The translations under genes were made by a program, and so were the position numbers. A model generated the notes under the pieces. It worked only from the letters and a program-made list of their open reading frames with translations. It had not been told where the DNA came from and did no database searches. Below are positions 25,200 through 40,900 of a stretch of 64,000 nt of DNA, in pieces. Source of the DNA: Balanoglossus misakiensis (lineage: Eukaryota > Hemichordata); NCBI GenBank assembly GCA_040954595.2, contig CM082586.2, positions 9,734,001-9,798,000 on the forward strand. The letters are read 5' to 3'. Position 1 is the first letter of the stretch, and each line of letters opens with the position of its first letter.

Positions 25200-28100
25200 G
25201 AATATAACGCATAAGGGGATTTAAAGTTGATTGTAAATCCTCAGGTTAATACGTGGCCATAAGCAATGTAATTTGACATTGCTAATGCAACGATGATATT
25301 GAATCTGATTCTTTGCATCAGGGTAAATGGCGATGCAAGCTTGATGATGCATCCCGGTAGATAGTGATGCAAACACTTCACTTTGACATGGGTATTTAAT
25401 GCATGCACATTGATATTTAAAGTTGACTCTAAATCCCGAGGTTAATACATGGCCAAAAGCACTGTAATTTAAAATTACTAATGCAAGCGTGACATTGAAT
25501 ATGGATAAATGGTGAAGCAAACGTGATGATGCATCAGGATAGATGGTGTTTCAAGCCCTTCACATTGACTTTTGAATATAATGCATATGGGGATTTAAAG
25601 TTGATTGTAAATCCCTAGGTTAATACATGGCCAAAAGCACTTTTATTTGACATTGCTAATGCAACGGTGACATTGAATCTGATTCTATGCATCAGGGTAA
25701 ATGGCGATACAGGCTTGATTATGCATCACGGTAGATAGTGATGCAAACAGTTCACTTTGACATGGGTATTAAATGCATATGGGGATTTCAAGTTGATTAC
25801 AAATCCCTGGGTTAATACGCATCCAAAAGCACTGTAATTTGACATTGCTAATGAAATGGTGACATTGAATGTAATTCTTTGCATTAGGGGAAATGGCTAA
25901 AAAGCTTAATGATGCATTGGAGTAGATGGTGATGCAAGCTATGCATTTTGACATAGGTATTTAATGCATGTGCATGGGTATTTAATGTTGACTGTAAATC
26001 CCTAGGTTAATACATGTCCAAAAGCACTGTAATTTAAAATTGCTAATGCAAGGGTGACATTGAATCTGATTCTTTGCATCAGGGCAAATTCTGAAGAATG
26101 CTTGATGATGCACCAGGGTCAATGGTGATGCAATCACTAAGCTTTGACACCGGGGTTTAAAATGTATACAGGGGGATTAAAAGTTGACTGAAAATCCCTG
26201 GGTTAATACAAGTCCAAAAGCACTGTAATTTAAAATTGCTAATGCAATGGTGACATTGAATGTGATTCTTTGCATTAGGGGATTTGGCTTAGCAAGCCTA
26301 ATGGTGCATCAGAGTAGATGGTGATGCAAGCTCTGCACTTTGACATAGGTATTTAATGCATATGCATGGGTGTTTGATGTTGACTGTAAATCCTCAGGTT
26401 AATACGTGGCCATAAGCACTGTAATTTGACATTGCTAATGCTACAGTGACATTGAATCTGATTCTTTGCATTAGGGCAAATGGCGAAGCAAGCTTGATGA
26501 TGCATCACGGTAGATATTGATGCAAACACTTCACTTTGACATGGGTATTTAATGCATGCGCATTGATATTTAAAGTTGACTCTAAATCCCGAGGTTAACA
26601 CATGGCCAAAAGCACTGTAATTTAAAATTACTAATGCAAGGGTGACATTGAATATGGATAAATGGTGGAGCAAGCTTGATGATGCATCATGATAGATGGT
26701 GTTTCAAGCCCTTCACATTGACATTGGAATATAACGCATAAGGGGATTTAAAGTTGATTGTAAATCCTCAGGTTAATACGTGGCCATAAGCAATGTAATT
26801 TGACATTGCTAATGCAACGATGATATTGAATCTGATTCTTTGCATCAGGGTAAATGGCGATGCAAGCTTGATGATGCATCCCGGGAGATAGTGATGCAAA
26901 CACTTCACTTTGACATGGGTATTTAATGCATGCACATTGATATTTAAAGTTGACTCTAAATCCCGAGGTTAATACATGGCCAAAAGCACGGTAATTTAAA
27001 ATTACTAATGCATGCGTGACATTGAATATGGATAAATGGTGAAGCAAACGTGATGATGCATCAGGATAGATGGTGTTTGAAGCCCTTCACATTGACTTTT
27101 GAATATAATGCATATGGGGATTTCAAGTTGATTGTAAATCCCTAGGTTAATACATGGCCAAAAGCACTTTTATTTGACATTGCTAATGCAACAGTGACAT
27201 TGAATCTGATTCTATGCATCAGGGTAAATGGCGATACAGGCTTGATGATGCATCACGGTAGATAGTGATGCAAACAGTTCACTTTGACATGGGTATTAAA
27301 TGCATATGGGGATTTCAAGTTGATTACAAATCCCTGGGTTAATACGCATCCAAAAGCACTGTAATTTGACATTGCTAATGAAATGGTGACATTGAATGTA
27401 ATTCTTTGCATTAGGGGAAATGGCTAAAAAGCTTAATGATGCATTGGAGTAGATGGTGATGCAAGCTATGCATTTTGACATAGGTATTTAATGCATGTGA
27501 ATGGGTATTTAATGTTGACTGTAAATCCCGAGGTTAATACATGTCCAAAAGCACTGTAATTCAAAATTGCTAATGCAAGGGTGACATTGAATCTGATTCT
27601 TTGCATCAGGGCAAATTCTGAAGAATGCTTGATGATGCACCAGGGTCAATGGTGATGCAATCACTAAGCTTTGACACCGGGGTTTAAAATGTATACAGGG
27701 GGATTAAAAGTTGACTGAAAATCCCTGGGTTAATACAAGTCCAAAAGCACTGTAATTTAAAATTGCTAATGCAATGGTGACATTGAATGTGATTCTTTGC
27801 ATTAGGGGAAATGGCTTAGCAAGCCTAATGGTGCATCAGAGTAGATGGTGATGCAAGCTCTGCACTTTGACATAGGTATTTAATGCATATGCATGGGTGT
27901 TTGATGTTGACTGTAAATCCTCAGGTTAATACGTGGCCATAAGCACTGTAATTTGACATTGCTAATGCTACAGTGACATTGAATCTGATTCTTTGCATTA
28001 GGGCAAATGGCGAAGCAAGCTTGATGATGCATCACGGTAGATATTGATGCAAACACTTCACTTTGACATGGGTATTTAATGCATGCGCATTGATATTTAA

Positions 28101-28261
28101 AGTTGACTCTAAATCCCGAGGTTAACACATGGCCAAAAGCACTGTAATTTAAAATTACTAATGCAAGGGTGACATTGAATATGGATAAATGGTGAAGCAA
28201 GCTTGATGATGCATCATGATAGATGGTGTTTCAAGCCCTTCACATTGACATTGGAATATAA
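25200..28261. repeat. Higher-order repeat, 1,527-bp unit, two full copies
   Basis: The variant phrase ACGCATAAGGGGATTTAAAG falls at 25,207, 26,734 and 28,261, exactly 1,527 bp apart each time. Long stretches between are identical apart from scattered substitutions, so whole blocks of about eight monomers have been copied. Further partial blocks follow to about 33 kb. Confidence 0.92.
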
Positions 28262-28699
28262 CGCATAAGGGGATTTAAAGTTGATTGTAAATCCTCAGGT
28301 TAATACGTGGCCATAAGCAATGTAATTTGACATTGCTAATGCAACGATGATATTGAATCTGATTCTTTGCATCAGGGTAAATGGCGATGCAAGCTTGATG
28401 ATGCATCACGGTAGATATTGATGCAAACACTTCACTTTGACATGGGTATTTAATGCATGCACATTGATATTTAAAGTTGACTCTAAATCCCGAGGTTAAT
28501 ACATGGCCAAAAGCACTGTAATTTAAAATTACTAATGCAAGGGTGACATTGAATATGGATAAATGGTGAAGCAAGCTTGATGATGCATCATGATAGATAA
28601 ATTACTAATGCAAGGGTGACATTGAATATGGATAAATGGTGAAGCAAGCTTGATGATGCATCATGATAGATTGTGTTTCAAGCCCTTCACATTGACATT

Positions 28700-31600
28700 G
28701 GAATATAACGCATAAGGGGATTTAAAGTTGATTGTAAATCCTCAGGTTAATACGTGGCCATAAGCAATGTAATTTGACATTGCTAATGCAACGATGATAT
28801 TGAATCTGATTCTTTGCATCAGGGTAAATGGCGATGCAAGCTTGATGATGCATCCCGGTAGATAGTGATGTAAACACTTCACTTTGACATGGGTATTTAA
28901 TGCATGCACATTGATATTTAAAGTTGACTCTAAATCCCGAGGTTAATACATGGCCAAAAGCACTGTAATTTAAAATTACTAATGCAAGCGTGACATTGAA
29001 TATGGATAAATGGTGAAGCAAACGTGATGATGCATCAGGATAGATGGTGTTTGAAGCCCTTCACATTGACTTTTGAATATAATGCATATGGGGATTTCAA
29101 GTTGATTGTCAATCCCTAGGTTAATACATGGCCAAAAGCACTTTTATTTGACATTGCTAATGCAATGGTGACATTGAATCTAATTCTATGCATAAGGGTA
29201 AATGGCGATACAGGCTTGATGATGCATCACGGTAGATAGTGATGCAAACAGTTCACTTTGACATGGGTATTAAATGCATATGGGGATTTCAAGTTGATTA
29301 CAAATCCCTGGGTTAATACGCATCCAAAAGCACTGTAATTTGACATTGCTAATGCAACGGTGACATTGAATCTGATTCTATGCATAAGGGTAAATGGCGA
29401 TGCAGGCTTGATGATGCATCACGGTAGATAGTGATGCATACAGTTCACTTTGACATGGGTATTAAATGCATATGGGGATTTCAAGTTGATTACAAATCCT
29501 TGGGTTAATACGCATCCAAAAGCACTGTAATTTGACATTGCTAATGAAATGGTGACATTGAATGTAATTCTTTGCATTAGGGGAAATGGCTAAGCAAGGT
29601 TAATGATGCATTGGAGTAGATGGTGATGCAAGCTATGCATTTTGACATAGGTATTTAATGCATGTGCATGGGTATTTAATGTTGACTGTAAATCCCTGGG
29701 TTAATACAAGTCCAAAAGCACCGTAATTTGACATTGATAATACAACGGTGATATTTAATCTGATTCTTTGCATCAGGGCAAATGGTGAAGCAAGCTTAAT
29801 GATGCATCGGAGTATATGGTGATGCAAGCTCTGCATTTTGACATAGGTATTAAATGTATATGCATGGGTATTTAAAGTTGTCTGTAAATCCCCAGGTTAA
29901 TACGTGGCCATAATCACTGTAATTTGACATTGCGAATGCAACAGTGACATTTAATCTGATTCTTTGCATTAAGGCAAATGGCGAAGCATGCTTGACGATG
30001 CATTACTGTAGATAGTGGTGCAAACACTTGGCTTTGACATGGGTATAAAAAGCATATGGGGATTTCAAGTTGATTATAAATCCCGATGTTAATACATGTC
30101 CAAAAGCACTGTAATTTAAAATTGCTAATGCAAGGGTGAAATTGAATCTGATTCTTTGCATCAGGGCAAATTCTGAAGAATGCTTGATGATGCACCAGGG
30201 TCAATGGTGATGCAATCACTAAGCTTTGACACCGGGGTTTAAAATGTATACAGGGGGATTAAAAGTTGACTGAAAATCCCTGGGTTAATACAAGTCCAAA
30301 AGCACTGTAATTTAAAATTGCTAATGCAATGGTGACATTGAATGTGATTCTTTGCATTAGGGGAAATGGCTTAGCAAGCCTAATGGTGCATCAGAGTAGA
30401 TGGTGATGCAAGCTCTGCACTTTGACATAGGTATTTAATGCATATGCATGGGTGTTTGATGTTGACTGTAAATCCTCAGGTTAATACGTGGCCATAAGCA
30501 CTGTAATTTGACATTGCTAATGCTACAGTGACATTGAATCTGATTCTTTGCATTAGGGCAAATGGCGAAGCAAGCTTGATGATGCATCACGGTAGATATT
30601 GATGCAAACACTTCACTTTGACATGGGTATTTAATGCATGCACATTGATATTTAAAGTTGACTCTAAATCCCAAGGTTAATACATGGCCAAAAGCACTGT
30701 AATTTGACATTGCTAATGCTACAGTGACATTGAATCTGATTCTTTGCATTAGGGCAAATGGCGAAGCAAGCTTGATGATGCATCACGGTAGATATTGATG
30801 CAAACACTTCACTTTGACATGGGTATTTAATGCATGCGCATTGATATTTAAAGTTGACTCTAAATCCCGAGGTTAATACATGGCCAAAAGCACTGTAATT
30901 TAAAATTACTAATGCAAGGGTGACATTGAATATGGATAAATGGTGAAGCAAGCTTGATGATGCATCATGATAGATGGTGTTTCAAGCCCTTCACATTGAC
31001 ATTGGAATATAACGCATAAGGGGATTTAAAGTTGATTGTAAATCCTCAGGTTAATACGTGGCCATAAGCAATGTAATTTGACATTGCTAATGCAACGATG
31101 ATATTGAATCTGATTCTTTGCATCAGGGCAAATGGCGAAGCAAGCTTGATGATGCATCACGGTAGATATTGATGCAAACACTTCACTTTGACATGGGTAT
31201 TTAATGCATGCACATTGATATTTAAAGTTGACTCAAAATCCCGAGGTTAATACATGGCCAAAAGCACTGTAATTTAAAATTACTAATGCAAGGGTGACAT
31301 TGAATATGGATAAATGGTGAAGCAAGCTTGATGATGCATCATGATAGATGGTGTTTCAAGCCCTTCACATTGACTTTTGAATATAATGCATATGGGGATT
31401 TAAAGTTGATTGTAAATCCCTAGGTTAATACATGGCCAAAAGCACTTTTATTTGACATTGCTAATGCAACGGTGACATTGAATCTGATTCTATGCATCAG
31501 GGTAAATGGCGATACAGGCTTGATGATGCATCACGGTAGATAGTGATGCAAACAGTTCACTTTGACATGGGTATTAAATGCATATGGGGATTTCAAGTTG

Positions 31601-33900
31601 ATTACAAATCCCTGGGTTAATACGCATCCAAAAGCACTGTAATTTGACATTGCTAATGAAATGGTGACATTGAATGTAATTCTTTGCATTAGGGGAAATG
31701 TCTAAAAAGCTTAATGATGCATTGGAGTAGATGGTGATGCAAGCTATGCATTTTGACATAGGTATTTAATGCATGTGCATGGGTATTTAATGTTGACTGT
31801 AAATCCCTAGGTTAATACATGTCCAAAAGCACTGTAATTTAAAATTGCTAATGCAAGGGTGACATTGAATCTGATTCTTTGCATCAGGGCAAATTCTGAA
31901 GAATGCTTGATGATGCACCAGGGTCAATGGTGATGCAATCACTAAGCTTTGACACCGGGGTTTAAAATGTATACATGGGGATTAAAAGTTGACTGAAAAT
32001 CCCTGGGTTAATACAAGTCCAAAAGCACTATAATTTAAAATTGCTAATGCAATGGTGACATTGAATGTGATTCTTTGCATTAGGGGAAATGGCTTAGCAA
32101 GCCTAATGGTGCATCAGAGTAGATGGTGATGCAAGCTCTGCACTTTGACATAGGTATTTAATGCATATGCATGGGTGTTTGATGTTGACTGTAAATCCTC
32201 AGGTTAATACGTGGCCATAAGCACTGTAATTTGACATTGCTAATGCTACAGTGACATTGAATCTGATTCTTTGCATTAGGGCAAATGGCGAAGCAAGCTT
32301 GATGATGCATCACGGTAAATATTGATGCAAACACTTCACTTTGACATGGGTATTTAATGCATGTGCATTGATATTTAAAGTTGACTCTAAATCCCGAGGT
32401 TAACACATGGCCAAAAGCACTGTAATTTAAAATTACTAATGCAAGGGTGACATTGAATATGGATAAATGGTGAAGCAAGCTTGATGATGCATCATGATAG
32501 ATTGTGTTTCAAGCCCTTCACATTGACATTGGAATATAACGCATAAGGGGATTTAAAGTTGATTGTAAATCCTCAGGTTAATACGTGGCCATAAGCAATG
32601 TAATTTGACATTGCTAATGCAACGATGATATTGAATCTGATTCTTTGCATCAGGGTAAATGGCGATGCAAGCTTGATGATGCATCCCGGTAGATAGTGAT
32701 GCAAACACTTCACTTTGACATGGGTATTTAATGCATGCACATTGATATTTAAAGTTGACTCTAAATCCCGAGGTTAATACATGGCCAAAAGCACTGTAAT
32801 TTAAAATTACTAATGCAAGCGTGACATTGAATATGGATAAATGGTGAAGCAAACGTGATGATGCATCAGGATAGATGGTGTTTGAAGCCCTTCACATTGA
32901 CTTTTGAATATAATGCATATGGGGATTTCAAGTTGATTGTAAATCCCTAGGTTAATACATGGCCAAAAGCACTTTTATTTGACATTGCTAATGCAACGGT
33001 GACATTGAATCTAATTCTATGCATCAGGGTAAATGGCGATACAGGCTTGATGATGCATCACGGTAGATAGTGATGCAAACAGTTCACTTTGACATGGGTA
33101 TTAAATGCATATGGGGATTTCAAGTTGATTACAAATCCCTGGGTTAATACGCATCCAAAAGCACTGTAATTTGACATTGCTAATGCAACGGTGACATTGA
33201 ATCTGATTCTATGCATAAGGGTAAATGGCGATGCAGGCTTGATGATGCATCACGGTAGATAGTGATGCATACAGTTCACTTTGACATGGGTATTAAATGC
33301 ATATGGGGATTTCAAGTTGATTACAAATCCTTGGGTTAATACGCATCCAAAAGCACTGTAATTTGACATTGCTAATGAAATGGTGACATTGAATGTAATT
33401 CTTTGCATTAGGGGAAATGGCTAAGCAAGGTTAATGATGCATTGGAGTAGATGGTGATGCAAGCTATGCATTTTGACATAGGTATTTAATGCATGTGCAT
33501 GGGTATTTAATGTTGACTGTAAATCCCTGGGTTAATACAAGTCCAAAAGCACCGTAATTTGACATTGATAATACAACGGTGATATTTAATCTGATTCTTT
33601 GCATCAGGGCAAATGGTGAAGCAAGCTTAATGATGCATCGGAGTATATGGTGATGCAAGCTCTGCATTTTGACATAGGTATTAAATGTATATGCATGGGT
33701 ATTTAAAGTTGTCTGTAAATCCCCAGGTTAATACGTGGCCATAATCACTGTAATTTGACATTGCGAATGCAACAGTGACATTTAATCTGATTCTTTGCAT
33801 TAAGGCAAATGGCGAAGCATGCTTGACGATGCATTACTGTAGATAGTGGTGCAAACACTTGGCTTTGACATGGGTATAAAAAGCATATGGGGATTTCAAG
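28700..33900. repeat. Large internal duplication, offset 3,831 bp
   Basis: Sequence around 28,700-30,060 recurs at 32,530-33,890 with a constant offset. The same 67-codon frame lies at 29,633 and 33,464, a spacing of 3,831 bp. The repeated block itself contains 1,527-bp-type units, so duplications are nested. Confidence 0.85.
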
Positions 33901-34059
33901 TAGATTATAAATCCCTGTGTTAATACGTGTCCAAAAGCACTGTAATTTGACATTGCTAATGCAATGTTGACACTATATCTGAGTCTTTGCATCAGGGCAA
34001 ATGGCGAAGCAGCTTGATGATGCATCAGGATAGATGGTGATGCAAGCTCTGCACTTTGA

Positions 34060-37000
34060 CATGGGGATTAAATGCATGCTGAGGGGGATTTAAAGTTGTC
34101 AAAACAAACTTGATGATGCATCAGGGTAGATGGTATTTCAAGCCTTTCACATTGACATTGGAATATAACGCATATGGGGATTTAAAGTTGATTGTAAATC
34201 CCCAGGTTGATACGTGGCCATAAGCACTGTGGTTTGACATTGCTAATGCTACCGTGACATTGAATGTGATCCTATGCATCAGGGTAAATGGCGATACAGG
34301 CTTGATGATGCATCACAGTAGATAGTGATGCAAACAGTTCACTTTGACATGGGTATTAAATGCATATGGGGATTTGAATTTGATTACAAATCCCTGGGTT
34401 AATACGCGTCCAAAAGCAATGTAATATGACATTGCTAATGAAATGGTGACATTGAATGTAATTCTTTGCATTAGGGGAAATGGCTGAGCAAGCTTAATGA
34501 TGCATTGGAGTAGATGGTGATGCAAGCTATGCATTGTGACATAGGTATTTAATGCATGTGCATGGGTATTTAATGTTGACTGTAAATCCCCAGGTTAATA
34601 CATGTCCAAAAGCACTGTAATTTGACATTGATAATACAACGGTGACATTTAATCTGATTCTTTGCATCAGGGCAAATGGTGAAGCAAGCTTAATGATGCA
34701 TCGGAGTATATGGTGATGCAAGCTCTGCATTTTGACATAGGTATTAAATGTATATGCATGGGTATTTAAAGTTGTCTGTAAATCCCCAGATTAATATGTG
34801 GCCATAATCACTGTAATTTGACATTGCTAATGCTACCGTGATACTAAATCTGATTCTTTGCATCAGGGTAAATTGTGAAGCAAGCTTGATGATGTATCAT
34901 GATAGATGGTGTTTCAAGCCCTTCACATTGACATTGGAATATAACGCATATGGGGATTTAAAGTTGATTGTAAATCCCCAGGTTAATACATGGCCAAAAG
35001 CACTGTAATTTAAAATTGCTAATGCAATGGGTGACATTGAATGTGATTCTTTGCATTAGGGGAAATGGCGTAGCAAGCCTAATGGTGCATCAGAGTAGAT
35101 GGTGATGCAAGCTCTGCACTTTGACATAGGTATTTAATGCATATGCATGGGTATTTAATGTTGACTGTAAATCCTCAGGTTAATACGTGGCCATAAGCAC
35201 TGTAATTTGACATTGCTAATGCAATGGTGACATTGAATGTGATTCTTTGCATCAGGGCAAATGGCGAAGCAGCTTGATGATGCATCAGGATAGATGGTGA
35301 TGCAAGCTCTGCACTTTGACATGGGGATTAAATGCATGCTGAGGGGGATTTAAAGTTGTCAAAACAAACTTGATGATGCATCAGGGTAGATGGTATTTCA
35401 AGCCTTTCACATTGACATTGGAATATAACGCATATGGGGATTTAAAGTTGATTGTAAATCCCCAGGTTGATACGTGGCCATAAGCACTGTGGTTTGACAT
35501 TGCTAATGCTACCGTGACATTGAATGTGATCCTATGCATCAGGGTAAATGGCGATACAGGCTTGATGATGCATCACAGTAGATAGTGATGCAAACAGTTC
35601 ACTTTGACATGGGTATTAAATGCATATGGGGATTTGAATTTGATTACAAATCCCTGGGTTAATACGCGTCCAAAAGCAATGTAATATGACATTGCTAATG
35701 AAATGGTGACATTGAATGTAATTCTTTGCATTAGGGGAAATGGCTGAGCAAGCTTAATGATGCATTGGAGTAGATGGTGATGCAAGCTATGCATTGTGAC
35801 ATAGGTATTTAATGCATGTGCATGGGTATTTAATGTTGACTGTAAATCCCCAGGTTAATACATGTCCAAAAGCACTGTAATTTGACATTGATAATACAAC
35901 GGTGACATTTAATCTGATTCTTTGCATCAGGGCAAATGGTGAAGCAAGCTTAATGATGCATCGGAGTATATGGTGATGCAAGCTCTGCATTTTGACATAG
36001 GTATTAAATGTATATGCATGGGTATTTAAAGTTGTCTGTAAATCCCCAGATTAATATGTGGCCATAATCACTGTAATTTGACATTGCTAATGCTACCGTG
36101 ATACTAAATCTGATTCTTTGCATCAGGGTAAATTGTGAAGCAAGCTTGATGATGTATCATGATAGATGGTGTTTCAAGCCTTTCACATTGACATTGGAAT
36201 ATAACGCATATGGGGATTTAAAGTTGATTGTAAATCCCCAGGTTAATACATGGCCAAAAGCACTGTAATTTAAAATTGCTAATGCAATGGTGACATTGAA
36301 TGTGATTCTTTGCATTAGGGGAAATGGCGTAGCAAGCCTAATGGTGCATCAGAGTAGATGGTGATGCAAGCTCTGCACTTTGACATAGGTATTTAATGCA
36401 TATGCATGGGTATTTAATGTTGACTGTAAATCCTCAGGTTAATACGTGGCCATAAGCACTGTAATTTGACATTGCTAATGCAATGGTGACATTGAATGTG
36501 ATTCTTTGCATCAGGGTGAATGGCGAAGCAGCTTGATGATGCATCAGGATAGATGGTGATGCAAGCTCTGCACTTTGACATGGGGATTAAATGCATGCTG
36601 AGGGGGATTTAAAGTTGTCAAAACAAACTTGATGATGCATCAGGGTAGATGGTATTTCAAGCCTTTCACATTGACATTGGAATATAACGCATATGGGGAT
36701 TTAAAGTTGATTGTAAATCCCCAGGTTGATACGTGGCCATAAGCACTGTGGTTTGACATTGCTAATGCTACCGTGACATTGAATGTGATCCTATGCATCA
36801 GGGTAAATGGCGATACAGGCTTGATGATGCATCACAGTAGATAGTGATGCAAACAGTTCGCTTTGACATGGGTATTAAATGCATATGGGGATTTGAATTT
36901 GATTACAAATCCCTGGGTTAATACGCGTCCAAAAGCAATGTAATATGACATTGCTAATGAAATGGTGACATTGAATGTAATTCTTTGCATTAGGGGAAAT

Positions 37001-37900
37001 GGCTGAGCAAGCTTAATGATGCATTGGAGTAGATGGTGATGCAAGCTATGCATTGTGACATAGGTATTTAATGCATGTGCATGGGTATTTAATGTTGACT
37101 GTAAATCCCCAGGTTAATACATGTCCAAAAGCACTGTAATTTGACATTGATAATACAACGGTGACATTTAATCTGATTCTTTGCATCAGGGCAAATGGTG
37201 AAACAAGCTTAATGATGCATCGGAGTATATGGTGATGCAAGCTCTGCATTTTGACATAGGTATTAAATGTATATGCATGGGTATTTAAAGTTGTCTGTAA
37301 ATCCCCAGATTAATATGTGGCCATAATCACTGTAATTTGACATTGCTAATGCTACCGTGATACTAAATCTGATTCTTTGCATCAGGGTAAATTGTGAAGC
37401 AAGCTTGATGATGTATCATGATAGATGGTGTTTCAAGCCCTTCACATTGACATTGGAATATAACGCATATGGGGATTTAAAGTTGATTGTAAATCCCCAG
37501 GTTAATACATGGCCAAAAGCACTGTAATTTAAAATTGCTAATGCAATGGTGACATTGAATGTGATTCTTTGCATTAGGGGAAATGGCGTAGCAAGCCTAA
37601 TGGTGCATCAGAGTAGATGGTGATGCAAGCTCTGCACTTTGACATAGGTATTTAATGCATATGCATGGGTATTTAATGTTGACTGTAAATCCTCAGGTTA
37701 ATACGTGGCCATAAGCACTGTAATTTGACATTGCTAATGCAATGGTGACATTGAATGTGATTCTTTGCATCAGGGTGAATGGCGAAGCAGCTTGATGATG
37801 CATCAGGATAGATGGTGATGCAAGCTCTGCACTTTGACATGGGGATTAAATGCATGCTGAGGGGGATTTAAAGTTGTCAAAACAAACTTGATGATGCATC
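34060..37900. repeat. Higher-order repeat, 1,260-bp unit, three copies
   Basis: Identical 73-codon frames lie at 34,313, 35,573 and 36,832, spaced 1,260 and 1,259 bp apart. The intervening DNA is almost identical. This unit is different from the 1,527-bp one, so the array has at least two higher-order families in separate territories. Confidence 0.92.
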
Positions 37901-40900
37901 AGGGTAGATGGTATTTCAAGCCCTTCACATAGACATTGGAACATAATGCATATGGGGATTTAAAGTTGATTGTAAATTCCTAGGTTAATACGTGGCCAAA
38001 AGCACTGTAGTTTAACATTGCGAATGCAACGATGACATTGAATGTGATCCAATGCATCAGGGTAAATGGCGATACAGGCTTGATGATGCATCACAGTAGA
38101 TAGTGATGCAAACAGTTCGCTTTGACATGGGTATTAAATGCATATGGGGATTTCAAGTTGATTACAAATCCCTGGGTTAATACGCGTCCAAAAGCAATGT
38201 AATATGACATTGCTAATGAAATGGTGACATTGAATGTAATTCTTTGCATTAGGGGAAATGGCTAAGCAAGCTTAATGATGCATTGGAGTAGATGGTGATG
38301 CAAGCTATGCATTGTGAGATAGGTATTTAATGCATGTGCATGGGTATTTAATGTTGACTGTAAATCCCTAGGTTAATACATGTCCAAAAGCACTGTAATT
38401 TTAAATTGCTAATGCAAGGGTGACATTGAATCTAATTCTTTGCATCAGGGCAAATTCTGAAGAATGCTTGATGATGCACCAGGGTCAATGGTGATGCAAT
38501 CACTAAATTTTTACACCGGGGTTTAAAATGTATACAGGGGGATTAAAAGTTGACTGAAAATCCCTGGGTTAATACAAGTCCAAAAGCACCGTAATTTGAC
38601 ATTGATAATACAACGGTGACATTTAATCTGATTCTTTGCATCAGGGCAAATGGTGAAGCAAGCTTAATGATGCATTGGAGTAGATGGTGATGCAAGCTAT
38701 GCATTGTGACATAGGTATTTAATGCATGTGCATGGGTATTTAATGTTGACTGTAAATCCCCAGGTTAATACGTGGCCATAATCACTGTAATTTGACATTG
38801 CTAATGCTACCGTGATACTAAATCTGATTGTTTGCATCAGGGTAAATTGTGAAGCAAGCTTGATGATATATCATGATAGATGGTGTTTCAAGACCTTCAC
38901 ATTGACATTGGAATATAACGCATATGGGGATTTAAAGTTGATTGTAAATCCCCAGGTTAATACATGGCCAAAAGCACTGTAATTTAAAATTGCTAATGCA
39001 ATGGTGACATTGAATGTGATTCTTTGCATTAGGGGAAATGGCGTAGCAAGCCTAATGGTGCATCAGAGTAGATGGTGATGCAAGCTCTGCACTTTGACAT
39101 AGGTATTTAATGTATATGCATGGGTATTTAATGTTGACAGTAAATCCTCAGGTTAATATGTGGCCATAAGCACTGTAATTTGACATTGCTAATGCAACGA
39201 TGATATTGAATCTTATTTTTTGCATCAGGGTAAACGGCGATGCAAGCTTGATGATGCATCTCGGTAGATAGTGATGCAAACACTTCACTTTGACATGGGT
39301 GTTAAATGCATATGAGGATTTGCTAATGCTACCGTGACACTAAATCTGATTCTTTGCATCAGGGAAAATGGTGAAGCAAGCTTGATGATGCATCAGGATA
39401 GATGGTGTTTCAAGCCCTTCACATTGACATTAGAATATAATGCATATGGGGATTTAAAGTTGATTGTAAATCCCCAGGTTAGTATACGGCCAAACGCACA
39501 ATAATTTGATATTGCTAATGCAACAGTGACATTGAATCTGATTCTTTGCATTAGGGCAAATGGTGAAGCAAGCTTAATGATGCATTGGAGGAGATGGTGA
39601 TGCAAGCTATGCATTGTGACATAGGTATTTAATGCATGTGCATGGGTATTTAATGTTGACTGTAAATCCCCAGGTTAATACGTGGCCATAATCACTGTAA
39701 TTTGACATTGCTAATGCTACCGTGATACTAAATCTGATTGTTTGCATCAGGGTAAATTGTGAAGCAAGCTTGATGATGTATCATGATAGATGGTGTTTCA
39801 AGACCTACACATTGACATTGGAATATAACGCATATGGGGATTTAAAGTTGATTGTAAATCCCCAGGTTAATACATGGCCAAAAGCACTGTAATTTAAAAT
39901 TGCTAATGCAATGGTGACATTGAATGTGATTCTTTGCATTAGGGGAAATGGCGTAGCAAGCCTAATGGTGCATCAGAGTAGATGGTGATGCAAGCTCTGC
40001 ACTTTGACATAGGTATTTAATGCATATGCATGGGTATTTAATGTTGACTGTAAATCCTCAGGTTAATACGTGGCCATAAGCACTGTAATTTGACATTGCT
40101 AATGCAATGGTGATATTGAATCTTATTCTTTGCATCAGGGTAAATGGCGATGCAAGCTTGATGATGCATCTCGGTAGATAGTGATGCAAACACTTCACTT
40201 TGACATGGGTGTTAAATGCATATGAGGATTTGCTAATGCTACCGTGACACTAAATCTGATTCTTTGCATCAGGGAAAATGGTGAAGCAAGCTTGATGATG
40301 CATCAGGATAGATGGTGTTTCAAGCCCTTCACATTGACATTAGAATATAATGCATATGGGGATTTAAAGTTGATTGTAAATCCCCAGGTTAGTATACGGC
40401 CAAACGCACAATAATTTGATATTGCTAATGCAACAGTGACATTGAATCTGATTCTTTGCATTAGGGCAAATGGCGAAGCAAGCTTGATGATGCATCACGG
40501 TAGATATTGATGCAAGCACTTCGCTTTGACATAGGTATAAAATTCATATGGGGATTTCAAGTTGATTATAAATCCCTGGGTTAATATGTGGCCGAAAGCA
40601 CTTTTATTTGCCATTGCTAATGCTATGGCGACACTAAATCTGATTCTTTGCATCAGGGTAAATTGTGAAGAAAGCTTGATGATGCATCAGTATAGATGGT
40701 GTTTCAAGCCGTTCAAGTTAACATTGCAATATAATGCATATGGGGATTTAAAGTTGATTGTAAACCCCCAAGTTAATACATGGCCAAACGCTTAGTAAAT
40801 TGACATTGCTAATGCTATGGTGACACTGATTATTTGCATCAGGGTTAATGGCGAAACAAACTTGATGATGCATCAGGGTAGATGGTATTTCAAGCCCTTC